Below the pieces are notes generated by a model. The model was given only the letters and a program-made list of their open reading frames with translations. It was not told where the DNA came from and did no database searches. Source: Bacillota bacterium (GTDB lineage: Bacteria; Bacillota; Bacilli; Thermoactinomycetales; DSM-44946). From it: a stretch of DNA of 7,687 bases. This document shows positions 1 to 5,794 of the stretch, piece after piece; position 1 is the first letter of the stretch; every line of letters starts with the position of its first letter. A program made the position numbers and the translations under genes. The stretch covers positions 1 to 7,687 of the forward strand of contig JAJYSD010000041.1 of assembly GCA_021793745.1 (NCBI GenBank). Direction: 5' to 3'.

Positions 1-700
1 GCTCAAACTCCCGCACCTGCCGTTCCAGGGTGGGGATCTCCTTCGAGGGGATATAGGGCGGATTGGAGACCACCACATCGACCCGGATCCCCCTTTGCAG
101 CAGCGGAGAAAGCCATTCCCCCTGGAAAAAGCGGATTCGCCCGTCGACGCCGTTTCGCCGGGCGTTATTCCGGGCCACCTCCAGCGCCGCGAAGGAGATG
201 TCCGTCGCCCAAAGGGTCCAACGGGAGCGTTCCGCCGCCAGGGTGACGGCGAGGGCTCCGCTGCCCGTTCCCACATCGCAGACGGAAAGAGGGCGGCTTT
301 CCCCGACGATCCGGTCCGCCTCCTCGAGCACGCTCTCTGCGAGAATCTCCGTTTCCGGCCGGGGAATCAAGACGGCGGGGGATACCCGAAAGGGGCGCCC
401 GTAAAATTCCTGTTCCTGAAGGATATATTGAACCGGCTCCCCGGCCATCCGCCGCTCCAGCCAATCGCGGAGGATCGACAGCCGGTCCCCGGGAAAGGGA
501 TCCTCCAGTCCGACAAAAAAGCGGGTCCGGTCCCTGTCCAAAAGGTGGCGCAGAAGCAGTTCCGCCTCAAAGCGGGCCTGCTCCCCTCCCGATTCGCGCA
601 AAATAGAAAAAGCCCAGCGGTAGGCTTCTCCAATCGTCTTTAAGGGCTTGATTTCCGTAAGCTCCCCCTCCCATCGGCGGGGGACCGATCTCTTCGACAC
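1..700 (-). CDS. prmC: PrmC, peptide chain release factor N5-glutamine methyltransferase (3' end outside window)
   Basis: This SAM-dependent enzyme of the cytoplasm methylates the glutamine of the GGQ motif in release factors, which speeds peptide release. The visible 233 residues hold the helical N-terminal substrate-binding domain (about 20-100, with PVQYI at 89-93), then LIPRPETE at 111-118, the SAM-binding motif DVGTGSGAL at 142-150 and the catalytic NPPY at 213-216. The C-terminus runs off the window at base 1; the family is usually about 280-290 residues. I place the start at GTG 700: the frame is closed upstream by the prfA stop, and GGCGGAG at the end of prfA lies 9 bases before the GTG. 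This adds about 20 residues before the region that aligns with the start of Bacillus PrmC (KTIGEAYRW at 21-29). It begins 6 bases after prfA ends, so it is probably translationally coupled to its own substrate's gene. Confidence 0.93.
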   Translation of the reverse strand, partial: MSKRSVPRRWEGELTEIKPLKTIGEAYRWAFSILRESGGEQARFEAELLLRHLLDRDRTRFFVGLEDPFPGDRLSILRDWLERRMAGEPVQYILQEQEFYGRPFRVSPAVLIPRPETEILAESVLEEADRIVGESRPLSVCDVGTGSGALAVTLAAERSRWTLWATDISFAALEVARNNARRNGVDGRIRFFQGEWLSPLLQRGIRVDVVVSNPPYIPSKEIPTLERQVREFE

Positions 701-706
701 CGACGA

Positions 707-1774
707 TCACTCCGCCTGTTTTAACAGTTCCGCCTGCTCGTTCATGGTCAGGGCGTCGATAATCTCATCCAACTCGCCGTCCAAGACAAGATCCAGCTTG
801 TGGAGGGTCAGACCGATGCGGTGGTCCGTCACCCGGCTTTGGGGAAAATTGTAGGTTCGGATCCGTTCGCTGCGATCCCCGGTCCCCACTTGACTCTTGC
901 GGGCATCCGCCACTTTGGCCTGTTCCTCCCGGCGCTTCTTGTCCAGGAGGCGGGCGCGGAGGACGCGCATCGCCTTTTCCCGGTTCTTGATCTGGGACTT
1001 CTCATCCTGACAGGAGACGACAATGCCCGTCGGCAAATGGGTAATGCGGACGGCGGATTTGGTAGTGTTGACGCTTTGCCCCCCGGGTCCGCTGGAACAG
1101 AAGGTATCGATGCGGAGATCCTTCTCGTTGATCTCCACATCCACCTCCTCCGCCTCGGGAAGCACCGCCACCGTCGACGTCGACGTGTGGATCCGCCCGC
1201 CGGATTCGGTGGTGGGCACCCGCTGCACCCGATGCGCACCGCTCTCAAACTTGAGCCGGCTGTACGCCCCTTTTCCCTGGACGGAAAAAATCACTTCCTT
1301 GAAGCCGCCCAGACCCGTGGAATTGGCGTCCATAATCTCTGTCTTCCAACCTTGCCTTTCGGCATAGCGGGTATACATCCGGAACAGGTCGGCGGCAAAA
1401 AGGGCCGCTTCTTCTCCGCCCGCCGCCGCCCGGATCTCCACGATTACGTTTTTCTCGTCGTTGGGATCCTTCGGTAGCAGCAACAGCCGGATCCGCTCCT
1501 CCAACCGTTCCTTCCGGCTGGACAACTGATCGATCTCTTCCTTGACCCATTCGCGCATCTCGTTGTCCAGCTTCTCCTCCAACATGGAACGGGCGTCTTC
1601 CAATTGATCCGCAATTTCCCGGTATTCGCAGGCGGCCCGGTAGATTTCCTCCAGGTCCGCCTGTTCTTTGGAAACCTTGCGAAGCTGCTCCGGGTTCCCG
1701 ATCACCTCGGGGTCACAGAGCAGGCGACTCAGCTCTTCATAACGTTGGCAAATCGATTCCAATCGCTTTAACAC
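707..1774 (-). CDS. prfA: Peptide chain release factor 1 (RF1)
   Basis: RF1 recognises UAA and UAG in the ribosomal A site and triggers hydrolysis of peptidyl-tRNA. The 355-residue product has the coiled helical domain 1 (about 1-100), the core opening with [14 protein letters not shown] (114-127), the stop-codon reading loop [11 protein letters not shown] (181-191) with the PxT tripeptide at 187-189, and the universal [15 protein letters not shown] with GGQ at 231-233. Gln233 is the residue PrmC modifies. The frame extends upstream to a TTG at 1810, but GTG 1774 is preferred: GGGAGTG lies 7 bases before it, and the resulting N-terminus [19 protein letters not shown] and length match the family. 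No stem with a T-run separates it from prmC, so the two should be co-transcribed. In Bacillus prfA follows tdk; here the divergent CPBP gene breaks that link, so prfA needs its own promoter. Confidence 0.97.
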   Translation of the reverse strand: MLKRLESICQRYEELSRLLCDPEVIGNPEQLRKVSKEQADLEEIYRAACEYREIADQLEDARSMLEEKLDNEMREWVKEEIDQLSSRKERLEERIRLLLLPKDPNDEKNVIVEIRAAAGGEEAALFAADLFRMYTRYAERQGWKTEIMDANSTGLGGFKEVIFSVQGKGAYSRLKFESGAHRVQRVPTTESGGRIHTSTSTVAVLPEAEEVDVEINEKDLRIDTFCSSGPGGQSVNTTKSAVRITHLPTGIVVSCQDEKSQIKNREKAMRVLRARLLDKKRREEQAKVADARKSQVGTGDRSERIRTYNFPQSRVTDHRIGLTLHKLDLVLDGELDEIIDALTMNEQAELLKQAE

Positions 1775-1811
1775 CAGGGTCACTCCCGTGGAAATACCGA
1801 TAATTCTCAAA

Positions 1812-1826
1812 GGGATCCGAGATCCC
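1812..1826. repeat. GGGATC-CGA-GATCCC hairpin
   Basis: A perfect 6-bp inverted repeat with a 3-base loop lies in the divergent prfA/CPBP intergenic region. On the minus strand it would sit in the prfA leader and is followed by only three T residues, so it is a poor terminator. The same arms recur at 1868-1888 (reversed) and 3028-3044. Its function is unknown. Confidence 0.5.
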
Positions 1827-1830
1827 GGTT

Positions 1831-1858
1831 TTCACGAAACCATTTATTTATTTATAAT
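1831..1858 (+). promoter_or_regulatory. Candidate sigma-A promoter for the CPBP protease gene
   Basis: A consensus TATAAT at 1853-1858 stands in an AT-rich island, with TTCACG at 1831-1836 as a weak -35 box after a 16-base spacer. Transcription would start near 1865 and give a leader of about 53 bases. The same AT-rich island may also serve prfA in the other direction (TATTAT and TATAAA occur on the minus strand), but I find no matching -35 box there. Confidence 0.5.
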
Positions 1859-1867
1859 ACCATAAAG

Positions 1868-1888
1868 GATCCCCCCGTCGGAGGGATC
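1868..1888 (+). other. Leader hairpin of the CPBP gene
   Basis: GATCCC at 1868-1873 pairs with GGGATC at 1883-1888. An inner CC/GG pair set (1875-1876 with 1880-1881) closes a GTC loop across one C-A mismatch. It falls at the very start of the predicted transcript. No T-run follows it, so it is not an intrinsic terminator. It may stabilise the mRNA 5' end; this is inference. Confidence 0.4.
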
Positions 1889-1917
1889 TTCCGAACAAAT
1901 CAAAGGAGACGCGTTAT

Positions 1918-2916
1918 ATGATTGAAACCTTGGTAATGGATGCCCCTCTTCTACTTATCTTGTGGCTCGCCAACATGGCCGAGGATCGGCGATATCCCGA
2001 AGTTCCCCATATGGGGCGGGGATTTGCCATCGCCAGCTACGTGATCCTCGGTCTGATTCATTTGTTGTTGTTGCTGGCGGGGCTTTTGATGCTAGTGGTA
2101 GCCCCCTTTTCGGCGGAAGCATCGGATTTCAATTTTCCGCTGCTGGTCGTCGGCATGTGTGTGCCATCCTTCGTCGGTTTGCTTTTTTTCATTCCCTTTG
2201 TCCGGCGGCTCCTCTCCCGGATCATTCCCATCGACTCGGAGAACCCGGTGCACACCGTTTCCCTCTCCCTGTCGATGCTGATCCTCTTCAACCTGCTGTT
2301 CACGCTGGGAATCGGGTTGGAGAACATCGCCAAGCTGGGTGAGCAAGCGGGAAATGCGGCGGTTTCCCTCTCCGAATTGTGGGCGCAGGATATCACCTGG
2401 TTCCTGTTAAGTTTGATCGGTGTAGGCTGGCTTTCCCGGCGGAAGTGGCGGGAAGCCCTGTCCCGGCTGGGAGTCGTTCGCCCCTCGGCCCGAGACATCG
2501 CCTTCGGACTGGGTATCGGCCTTTTATTGGTGGTCTTGGCCATCGGCTTTGAATACGGCGCCAATTTCTTCGGAATCTCCGTCGACCCCGAGGTGGAGAA
2601 AGTGACGGAGCAATTTCTCGGGGGCCTTTATCAGTCGATCCCCGGCATCCTCACCCTGGGTCTTGCCGCCGCCATCGGTGAGGAAACGGTATTTCGGGGC
2701 GCCCTGCAACCGCGCTTCGGATTGCTGTTGACCTCCCTGCTCTTCGCCCTGTTGCACAGCAATTACGGCTTCAGCCTCTCCACCCTGATCGTCTTCCTGG
2801 TGGGTCTCGCCCTGGGGGTGGTTCGTCTCCGGTTTAACACCACCACCGCCATGGTGGTTCACGCCACCTACAATATCACCCTAGGGGTGATCGCCAACGT
2901 TTGGCCGGACCTTTAG
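1918..2916 (+). CDS. CPBP-family intramembrane metalloprotease (Abi/CAAX-protease type)
   Basis: This polytopic membrane protein of 332 residues carries the family signature near its C-terminus: EETVFR at 255-260 (EExxxR), FALLH at 276-280 (FxxxH) and HATYN at 315-319 (HxxxN). These are the expected metal-binding and catalytic residues, all intact. Hydrophobic segments lie roughly at 8-20, 37-62, 74-95, 114-134, 159-173, 195-213 and several more through the protease core. The N-terminal ~190 residues form an extra multi-span region of unknown role. The start is ATG 1918, with AAAGGAGA ending 8 bases upstream. It is the only plus-strand gene here and sits between two minus-strand transcription units. 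Known relatives process prenylated proteins, cleave anti-sigma factors or protect against bacteriocins. The neighbours are housekeeping genes, so they do not identify a substrate. Confidence 0.88.
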   Translation: MIETLVMDAPLLLILWLANMAEDRRYPEVPHMGRGFAIASYVILGLIHLLLLLAGLLMLVVAPFSAEASDFNFPLLVVGMCVPSFVGLLFFIPFVRRLLSRIIPIDSENPVHTVSLSLSMLILFNLLFTLGIGLENIAKLGEQAGNAAVSLSELWAQDITWFLLSLIGVGWLSRRKWREALSRLGVVRPSARDIAFGLGIGLLLVVLAIGFEYGANFFGISVDPEVEKVTEQFLGGLYQSIPGILTLGLAAAIGEETVFRGALQPRFGLLLTSLLFALLHSNYGFSLSTLIVFLVGLALGVVRLRFNTTTAMVVHATYNITLGVIANVWPDL

Positions 2917-2920
2917 CGAT

Positions 2921-2954
2921 CCGGTAAAAAGCGGAGGGGACCGCTCCTCACCGG
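2921..2954 (-). terminator. Intrinsic terminator of the tdk-lipoprotein unit, possibly bidirectional
   Basis: Read on the minus strand, AGCGG (2945-2941) and CCGCT (2934-2930) pair around a six-base loop and run into TTTTT. G-U and A-U pairs extend the stem outward. An outer pair, CCGGT at 2921-2925 with ACCGG at 2950-2954, encloses the whole element, so RNA from the CPBP gene can fold here too. On the plus side there is no T-run, so termination of the CPBP gene is less certain. Confidence 0.65.
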
Positions 2955-3027
2955 AAAGGACCGGGGTCCCCGCGGCCCCCTCCCGCCCCGCTGATTCACC
3001 GCGCTATCGAAACCCCGCTGTGGACCC

Positions 3028-3044
3028 GGGATCGCCCGGATCCC
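3028..3044. repeat. GGGATC-GCCCG-GATCCC hairpin
   Basis: A perfect 6-bp inverted repeat with a 5-base loop lies in the GC-rich space downstream of the lipoprotein gene. Its arms are identical to those of the hairpin at 1812-1826 on the other side of the CPBP gene. There is no T-run on either strand. The rest of 2955-3072 is GC-rich and shows no open frame or site I can support. Confidence 0.45.
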
Positions 3045-3072
3045 CCGCGATACCCTTCAGAGGCGACGCTCC

Positions 3073-3522
3073 TCATGCCGATCCCCCTCGCAGCGGCAAG
3101 CGAAACCGGGAGCGGGGATTGATGGTGACATTCACCTCATACCGGGGGAAGGCCGCACGCACCCGGTCCCGCACCTCCCGCTTCAGGGCGGAGTAACGCT
3201 CGGCTCCCATGTCCGAATCCGGAACAATCCCCAGCAGGAGCCGGCCGCCGGCCACGATCACCGTCGCATTCCGCACCCCCGGAATGCCGCGCACCAGCTC
3301 CTTGACCCGGCGGGCATCTTCGGACTTGGTCGGCGTGTACCAGTCACCCACCCGCATGTTGGGATTGGCATGGGTGATGCCGTTGTAACCGTCGTCCCGG
3401 TTAAAACGGTGTGCGGTCATCTGCGGACTTCTCTCGGCCTGCCTCCCTTCATCGGCCGGTTGGCACGCCGTTCCGAACAGGAACAAGGCACAAAGCCCCA
3501 TGAGCCACACCCGATGTCGCAA
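3073..3522 (-). CDS. YhcN/YlaJ-type sporulation lipoprotein
   Basis: This is a small secreted lipoprotein of 149 residues. A basic start (MRHR) and hydrophobic stretch (5-17) lead to Cys20 in LFGTAC, a lipobox-like site with glycine at the unusual -3 position. A polar linker with an NPNMRVGDWYTP stretch follows. The C-terminal half (about 67-138) has the pattern of the Spore_YhcN_YlaJ domain: a helix (DARRVKELVRGIPGV), a strand pair (NATVIVAGGRLLLGI), a second helix (ALKREVRDRVRAAF) and a final strand (YEVNVTIN). Relatives in Bacillus are found in spores; their biochemical role is not known to me. The frame opens at a GTG (3531) that overlaps AGGAGGTG. TTG 3522 is the better start because it sits 8 bases after AGGAGG. 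It lies 30 bases downstream of tdk with no terminator between, so it is probably co-transcribed. Confidence 0.75.
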   Translation of the reverse strand: MRHRVWLMGLCALFLFGTACQPADEGRQAERSPQMTAHRFNRDDGYNGITHANPNMRVGDWYTPTKSEDARRVKELVRGIPGVRNATVIVAGGRLLLGIVPDSDMGAERYSALKREVRDRVRAAFPRYEVNVTINPRSRFRLPLRGGSA

Positions 3523-3552
3523 GGCAAACACCTCCTCTGCACTTAGTGTGCA

Positions 3553-4176
3553 TCAGGAGGTGGAAAAGCTGCTCGGAAATGTTTCCCGCCGAATCACTTC
3601 GTGACAATGGCGGCAGCGGGCTTCATATTGTTCGGATGCCCCGACGCGGATCACCGGATCGTCTTCCCCGACCGGTTTGCCGTCGACGATCCGCTGGGTA
3701 CGGCTGGCCGGCCCCCCACAACGGACACAGATGGCTTGCAATTTGGTCACAAATTCGGCGACAGCCAACAAGGTGGGCGTCGGACCGAAAGGAAGCCCCC
3801 GGAAATCCTGATCCAATCCCGCGCAGATCACCCGCATTCCCTGATCGGCCAGCCGCTGACACACCTGGACAATGGCCCCGTCAAAAAATTGCACTTCGTC
3901 GATGGCCACCACCTGACAGTCTCTGGAAACCCTCTCCCAAATTTCCTCGGCGGTCTGGACGGGCTGGGCTTCCATCAACTCCCCATTGTGGGAGGCGATC
4001 GCCTCCCGGTGATAGCGATCATCGATCGCCGGCTTGAAAACCGCTACCCGCTGTTTCGCAAGCCGGGCACGGCGTACGCGGCGGATCAGCTCCTCGCTCT
4101 TTCCGGAAAACATGCCGCCGCAAATCACTTCAATCCAACCCTGCCTCTGGATATGTACCGGTACTTGCCCCATCAT
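3553..4176 (-). CDS. tdk: Thymidine kinase
   Basis: This type II (TK1-like) enzyme phosphorylates thymidine with ATP in the pyrimidine salvage pathway. The 207-residue protein has the P-loop GGMFSGKS at 20-27, the Walker B/catalytic segment AIDEVQFF at 91-98 (Glu94 is the expected general base), and two zinc-binding CxxC pairs, C150/C153 and C188/C191. The thymidine-binding lasso ([14 protein letters not shown]) and the motif [10 protein letters not shown] are also present. The frame is open back to 4323, but that extension crosses the rpmE terminator and the tdk promoter. ATG 4176, preceded by GGGAGGGG ending 8 bases upstream, gives the family length. A second in-frame ATG follows at once. 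The gene has its own promoter and heads a unit with the lipoprotein gene. Confidence 0.97.
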   Translation of the reverse strand: MMGQVPVHIQRQGWIEVICGGMFSGKSEELIRRVRRARLAKQRVAVFKPAIDDRYHREAIASHNGELMEAQPVQTAEEIWERVSRDCQVVAIDEVQFFDGAIVQVCQRLADQGMRVICAGLDQDFRGLPFGPTPTLLAVAEFVTKLQAICVRCGGPASRTQRIVDGKPVGEDDPVIRVGASEQYEARCRHCHEVIRRETFPSSFSTS

Positions 4177-4220
4177 TTTTCGATCCCCTCCCATTCTCTC
4201 CGGCAACGCACCACGCAGGT

Positions 4221-4229
4221 ATTGTAGCA
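4221..4229 (-). promoter_or_regulatory. Extended -10 promoter for tdk
   Basis: On the minus strand TGC followed by TACAAT (4229-4221) forms an extended -10 element downstream of the rpmE terminator and about 45 bases before the tdk start. No good -35 hexamer lies at 16-18 bases. The position between a terminator and a gene start supports the call. Confidence 0.55.
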
Positions 4230-4269
4230 CAGGCAGGTCAGGAAAAACATGGCTAAATATCCTTCCCCC

Positions 4270-4300
4270 AAAAAAAATGACAAGCCTTTTCAGGCTTGTC
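4270..4300 (-). terminator. Intrinsic terminator of rpmE
   Basis: GACAAGCC (4300-4293 on the minus strand) pairs perfectly with GGCTTGTC (4286-4279) around a TGAAAA loop. An A and a run of eight T residues follow. It begins 19 bases after the rpmE stop and is the clearest terminator in the window. Confidence 0.95.
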
Positions 4301-4319
4301 GCTTTGAAATCCGATCGGT

Positions 4320-4520
4320 TCATTGGAGATTGTACTTTTTCTTGAACCGGTCGACGCGTCCGCCCTTGTGCACCGTCTTTTGCTCCCCGGTAAAGAAGGG
4401 ATGGCAGGCGGAGCAGATGTCGACACGGATATTTTCTTTGGTCGATCCCGTTTCAAAGGTATTCCCACAGGCACAGGTTACGGTTGTCAATTTGTATTCG
4501 GGATGAATGGCCGCCTTCAT
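4320..4520 (-). CDS. rpmE: 50S ribosomal protein L31, zinc-binding type
   Basis: L31 is a component of the large ribosomal subunit that helps bridge to the 30S head. The 66-residue product begins [20 protein letters not shown] and keeps all four zinc ligands of the C+ type (C16, C18, C36, C39), followed by HPFFTGEQK and the basic tail [11 protein letters not shown]. The start is ATG 4520; GAGGTG lies 6 bases upstream, and the longer frame from 4547 would run through this ribosome binding site. It is transcribed alone, between its own promoter and terminator. Because it needs zinc, such genomes often carry a zinc-free paralogue under Zur control elsewhere; none is in this window. Confidence 0.98.
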   Translation of the reverse strand: MKAAIHPEYKLTTVTCACGNTFETGSTKENIRVDICSACHPFFTGEQKTVHKGGRVDRFKKKYNLQ

Positions 4521-4528
4521 CGCAATCA

Positions 4529-4551
4529 CCTCTTTCCAGCAGCTCAAAGGG
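4529..4551 (-). promoter_or_regulatory. rpmE leader hairpin covering the ribosome binding site
   Basis: In the short rpmE leader CCCTTT (4551-4546) can pair with AAAGAGG (4535-4529), leaving one bulged A and a 10-base loop. The 3' arm contains the AGAGG of the Shine-Dalgarno sequence, so the fold would block initiation. L31 leader motifs have been described in Firmicutes as ribosomal-protein autoregulatory RNAs; whether this is one cannot be decided by eye. Confidence 0.4.
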
Positions 4552-4568
4552 AATAACTCCTGTATAAC

Positions 4569-4588
4569 ATGCTAAAGTATTATAGCAT
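4569..4588. promoter_or_regulatory. Inverted repeat over the rpmE -10 box (possible operator)
   Basis: ATGCTA at 4569-4574 and TAGCAT at 4583-4588 form a perfect 6-bp dyad with an 8-base spacer. It covers the -10 hexamer and the expected transcription start of rpmE. It does not look like the Bacillus Zur box. A regulator is not identified and chance is possible in this AT-rich patch. Confidence 0.35.
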
Positions 4589-4607
4589 AATGAAAATCCC
4601 ACCGCAA
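4579..4607 (-). promoter_or_regulatory. Sigma-A promoter for rpmE
   Basis: On the minus strand TTGCGG (4607-4602), a 17-base spacer ending in TGC, and consensus TATAAT (4584-4579) form a strong promoter with an extended -10. Transcription should begin near 4572, giving a leader of about 52 bases. Confidence 0.85.
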
Positions 4608-4717
4608 CCGGAAAGGAGCAGGCCCATGCCCACAACCCACCGCTTCAGGTCGGAACGGGGACTAGGGAGCGGGGAACAAGGCGAATCATCACCGGATGTA
4701 CCTGCGGGAACCCAACC

Positions 4718-5701
4718 TCAGGGAAGTACGGAAAGCGGGTCGACGGGCTGACCGTTCCGACGCACTTCAAAATGCAGGTGTACCCCCGTGGCATTCCCCG
4801 ATTGGCCCATGTATCCCAGGGGCTGCCCCCGGCCGACCGCCTGGCCTTTGCTGACGATGATTCGGCTCAAATGGGCGTAATAGGTCACCCACCCGTTTCC
4901 ATGATCCACCACGACCAGATTGCCGTACCCGTTCGAATAGCCGGCCTTGATGACCCGCCCGCCCAAGGAGGAGCGAATGACGCTGCCGGTCCGCTGCGCA
5001 TTCCATATGTCGATTCCATTGTGCATCCGTCCGTTTCTCCACCCGTACCGGCTGGTAATCTGCCCTCCGACCGGCCAGCGGAAGGAAGCCGCCCCCTTTG
5101 CCGAAGCCGCCTGGGCGATCACCTGCGGTTTCGGCTTCGAGCGGTTGGCCGGCCCGCCGGTCACCTTCGGCACCTTCACCTTGATCGGACGCGGAACGGC
5201 GATCACCTGCCCGGTGTAAACCGATCCGGCGGCGGCCACATCCGGATTCAATTTGATCAGCATCTTTTTGCTGGTCTTATGCTTCTCGGCGAGGGATTCC
5301 AGCGTCTCCCCCTCTTTGACGCGGACCCATTTCCGCTTCAAGGGGAGCTTCAGCACCTGGCCCACCTGGAGCAGCCGCGGATTCTTGATGCGGTTCAAGA
5401 GGGCCAGCTTCCGGTGGTCGACGCCGTATACTTTTCCGATCTGGTACAGAGTATCCCCGCGCTTCACCTTGTAGGTCAGCGGCTTGGACTCTTTCTTGGT
5501 CGCCAAGTTGCCCTCCGCGACGCTGGAGATGGGACTGAGGTACTGATACAGGACCGCCTGGGCCACCTGCTCATCGCCCCGGGACGAATCCATCCCGCGG
5601 ATATCATCGGCGGCATGGACCGCTTGTCCTTGACCGCTCGCCAGCCAAGAGGCGGTACAGAGGGATAAGGACGACGCCACCAACGCCTTCTTACTAGTCA
5701 T
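4718..5701 (-). CDS. Secreted two-LysM, M23-family cell-wall metallopeptidase
   Basis: This is a probable exported peptidoglycan endopeptidase of 327 residues. The signal peptide has a basic start (MTSKK), a hydrophobic core and a likely cut after AVHA (about residue 30). Two LysM peptidoglycan-binding repeats follow at about 75-119 (YKVKRGDTLYQIGKVYGV) and 125-169 (WVRVKEGETLESLAEKH). A Lys/Pro-rich linker (172-200) leads to the M23 domain from about 208. Expected zinc ligands H227 and D231 (HNGID) and H310, with catalytic H277 (YAHLS) and H308 (HLHFEV), are all present, so it should be active. The frame is open to 5788 but that would cross the rho stop and a hairpin. ATG 5701 gives a proper signal peptide, with GGGG seven bases upstream as a modest ribosome binding site. 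It lies between rho and rpmE and has no obvious promoter or terminator of its own. Fold and similarity suggest a role in wall remodelling or spore formation; the exact role is unknown. Confidence 0.92.
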   Translation of the reverse strand: MTSKKALVASSLSLCTASWLASGQGQAVHAADDIRGMDSSRGDEQVAQAVLYQYLSPISSVAEGNLATKKESKPLTYKVKRGDTLYQIGKVYGVDHRKLALLNRIKNPRLLQVGQVLKLPLKRKWVRVKEGETLESLAEKHKTSKKMLIKLNPDVAAAGSVYTGQVIAVPRPIKVKVPKVTGGPANRSKPKPQVIAQAASAKGAASFRWPVGGQITSRYGWRNGRMHNGIDIWNAQRTGSVIRSSLGGRVIKAGYSNGYGNLVVVDHGNGWVTYYAHLSRIIVSKGQAVGRGQPLGYMGQSGNATGVHLHFEVRRNGQPVDPLSVLP

Positions 5702-5717
5702 CTCACCACCCCGCACG

Positions 5718-5749
5718 GAAAAAGTGACGGAACGGACTTCCGTTCCACT
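5718..5749 (-). terminator. Terminator-like hairpin downstream of rho
   Basis: On the minus strand GGAACGG and CCGTTCC (5746-5740 with 5735-5729) form a perfect stem around AAGT. The T-run (5723-5719) begins five bases after this stem. Outer AGT/ACT pairing (5749-5747 with 5725-5723) closes that gap by leaving a three-base bulge. It sits 45 bases after the rho stop and 16 bases before the peptidase start, so it may end the rho transcript or only attenuate it. Confidence 0.7.
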
Positions 5750-5794
5750 CCTCATTCCTATGCGGGGGTAAGATGCCTTATGACTCACGCCGGA

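Noticed and set aside
1175..1190. Tandem GTCGAC units
   Set aside because: They lie inside prfA and encode the conserved Thr-Ser repeat of the TSTSTVAV stretch; they are explained by codon choice.
800..1477. A 225-codon plus-strand frame opposite prfA, and a 182-codon frame opposite prmC at 95-643
   Set aside because: Both are antisense shadows of strongly conserved genes and encode no recognisable domain.
4521..4717. Search for a terminator of the peptidase gene
   Set aside because: No stem with a T-run is visible between the peptidase stop and the rpmE promoter; short GC-rich near-repeats around 4651-4680 were too imperfect to call.
4569..4751. A 60-codon plus-strand frame in the rpmE-peptidase gap
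   Set aside because: It begins inside the rpmE promoter dyad, has no ribosome binding site and gives a low-complexity product.
4772..5668. A 298-codon plus-strand open frame opposite the M23 peptidase gene
   Set aside because: It mirrors a well-supported gene, lacks a ribosome binding site and has low-complexity, shadow-like composition.
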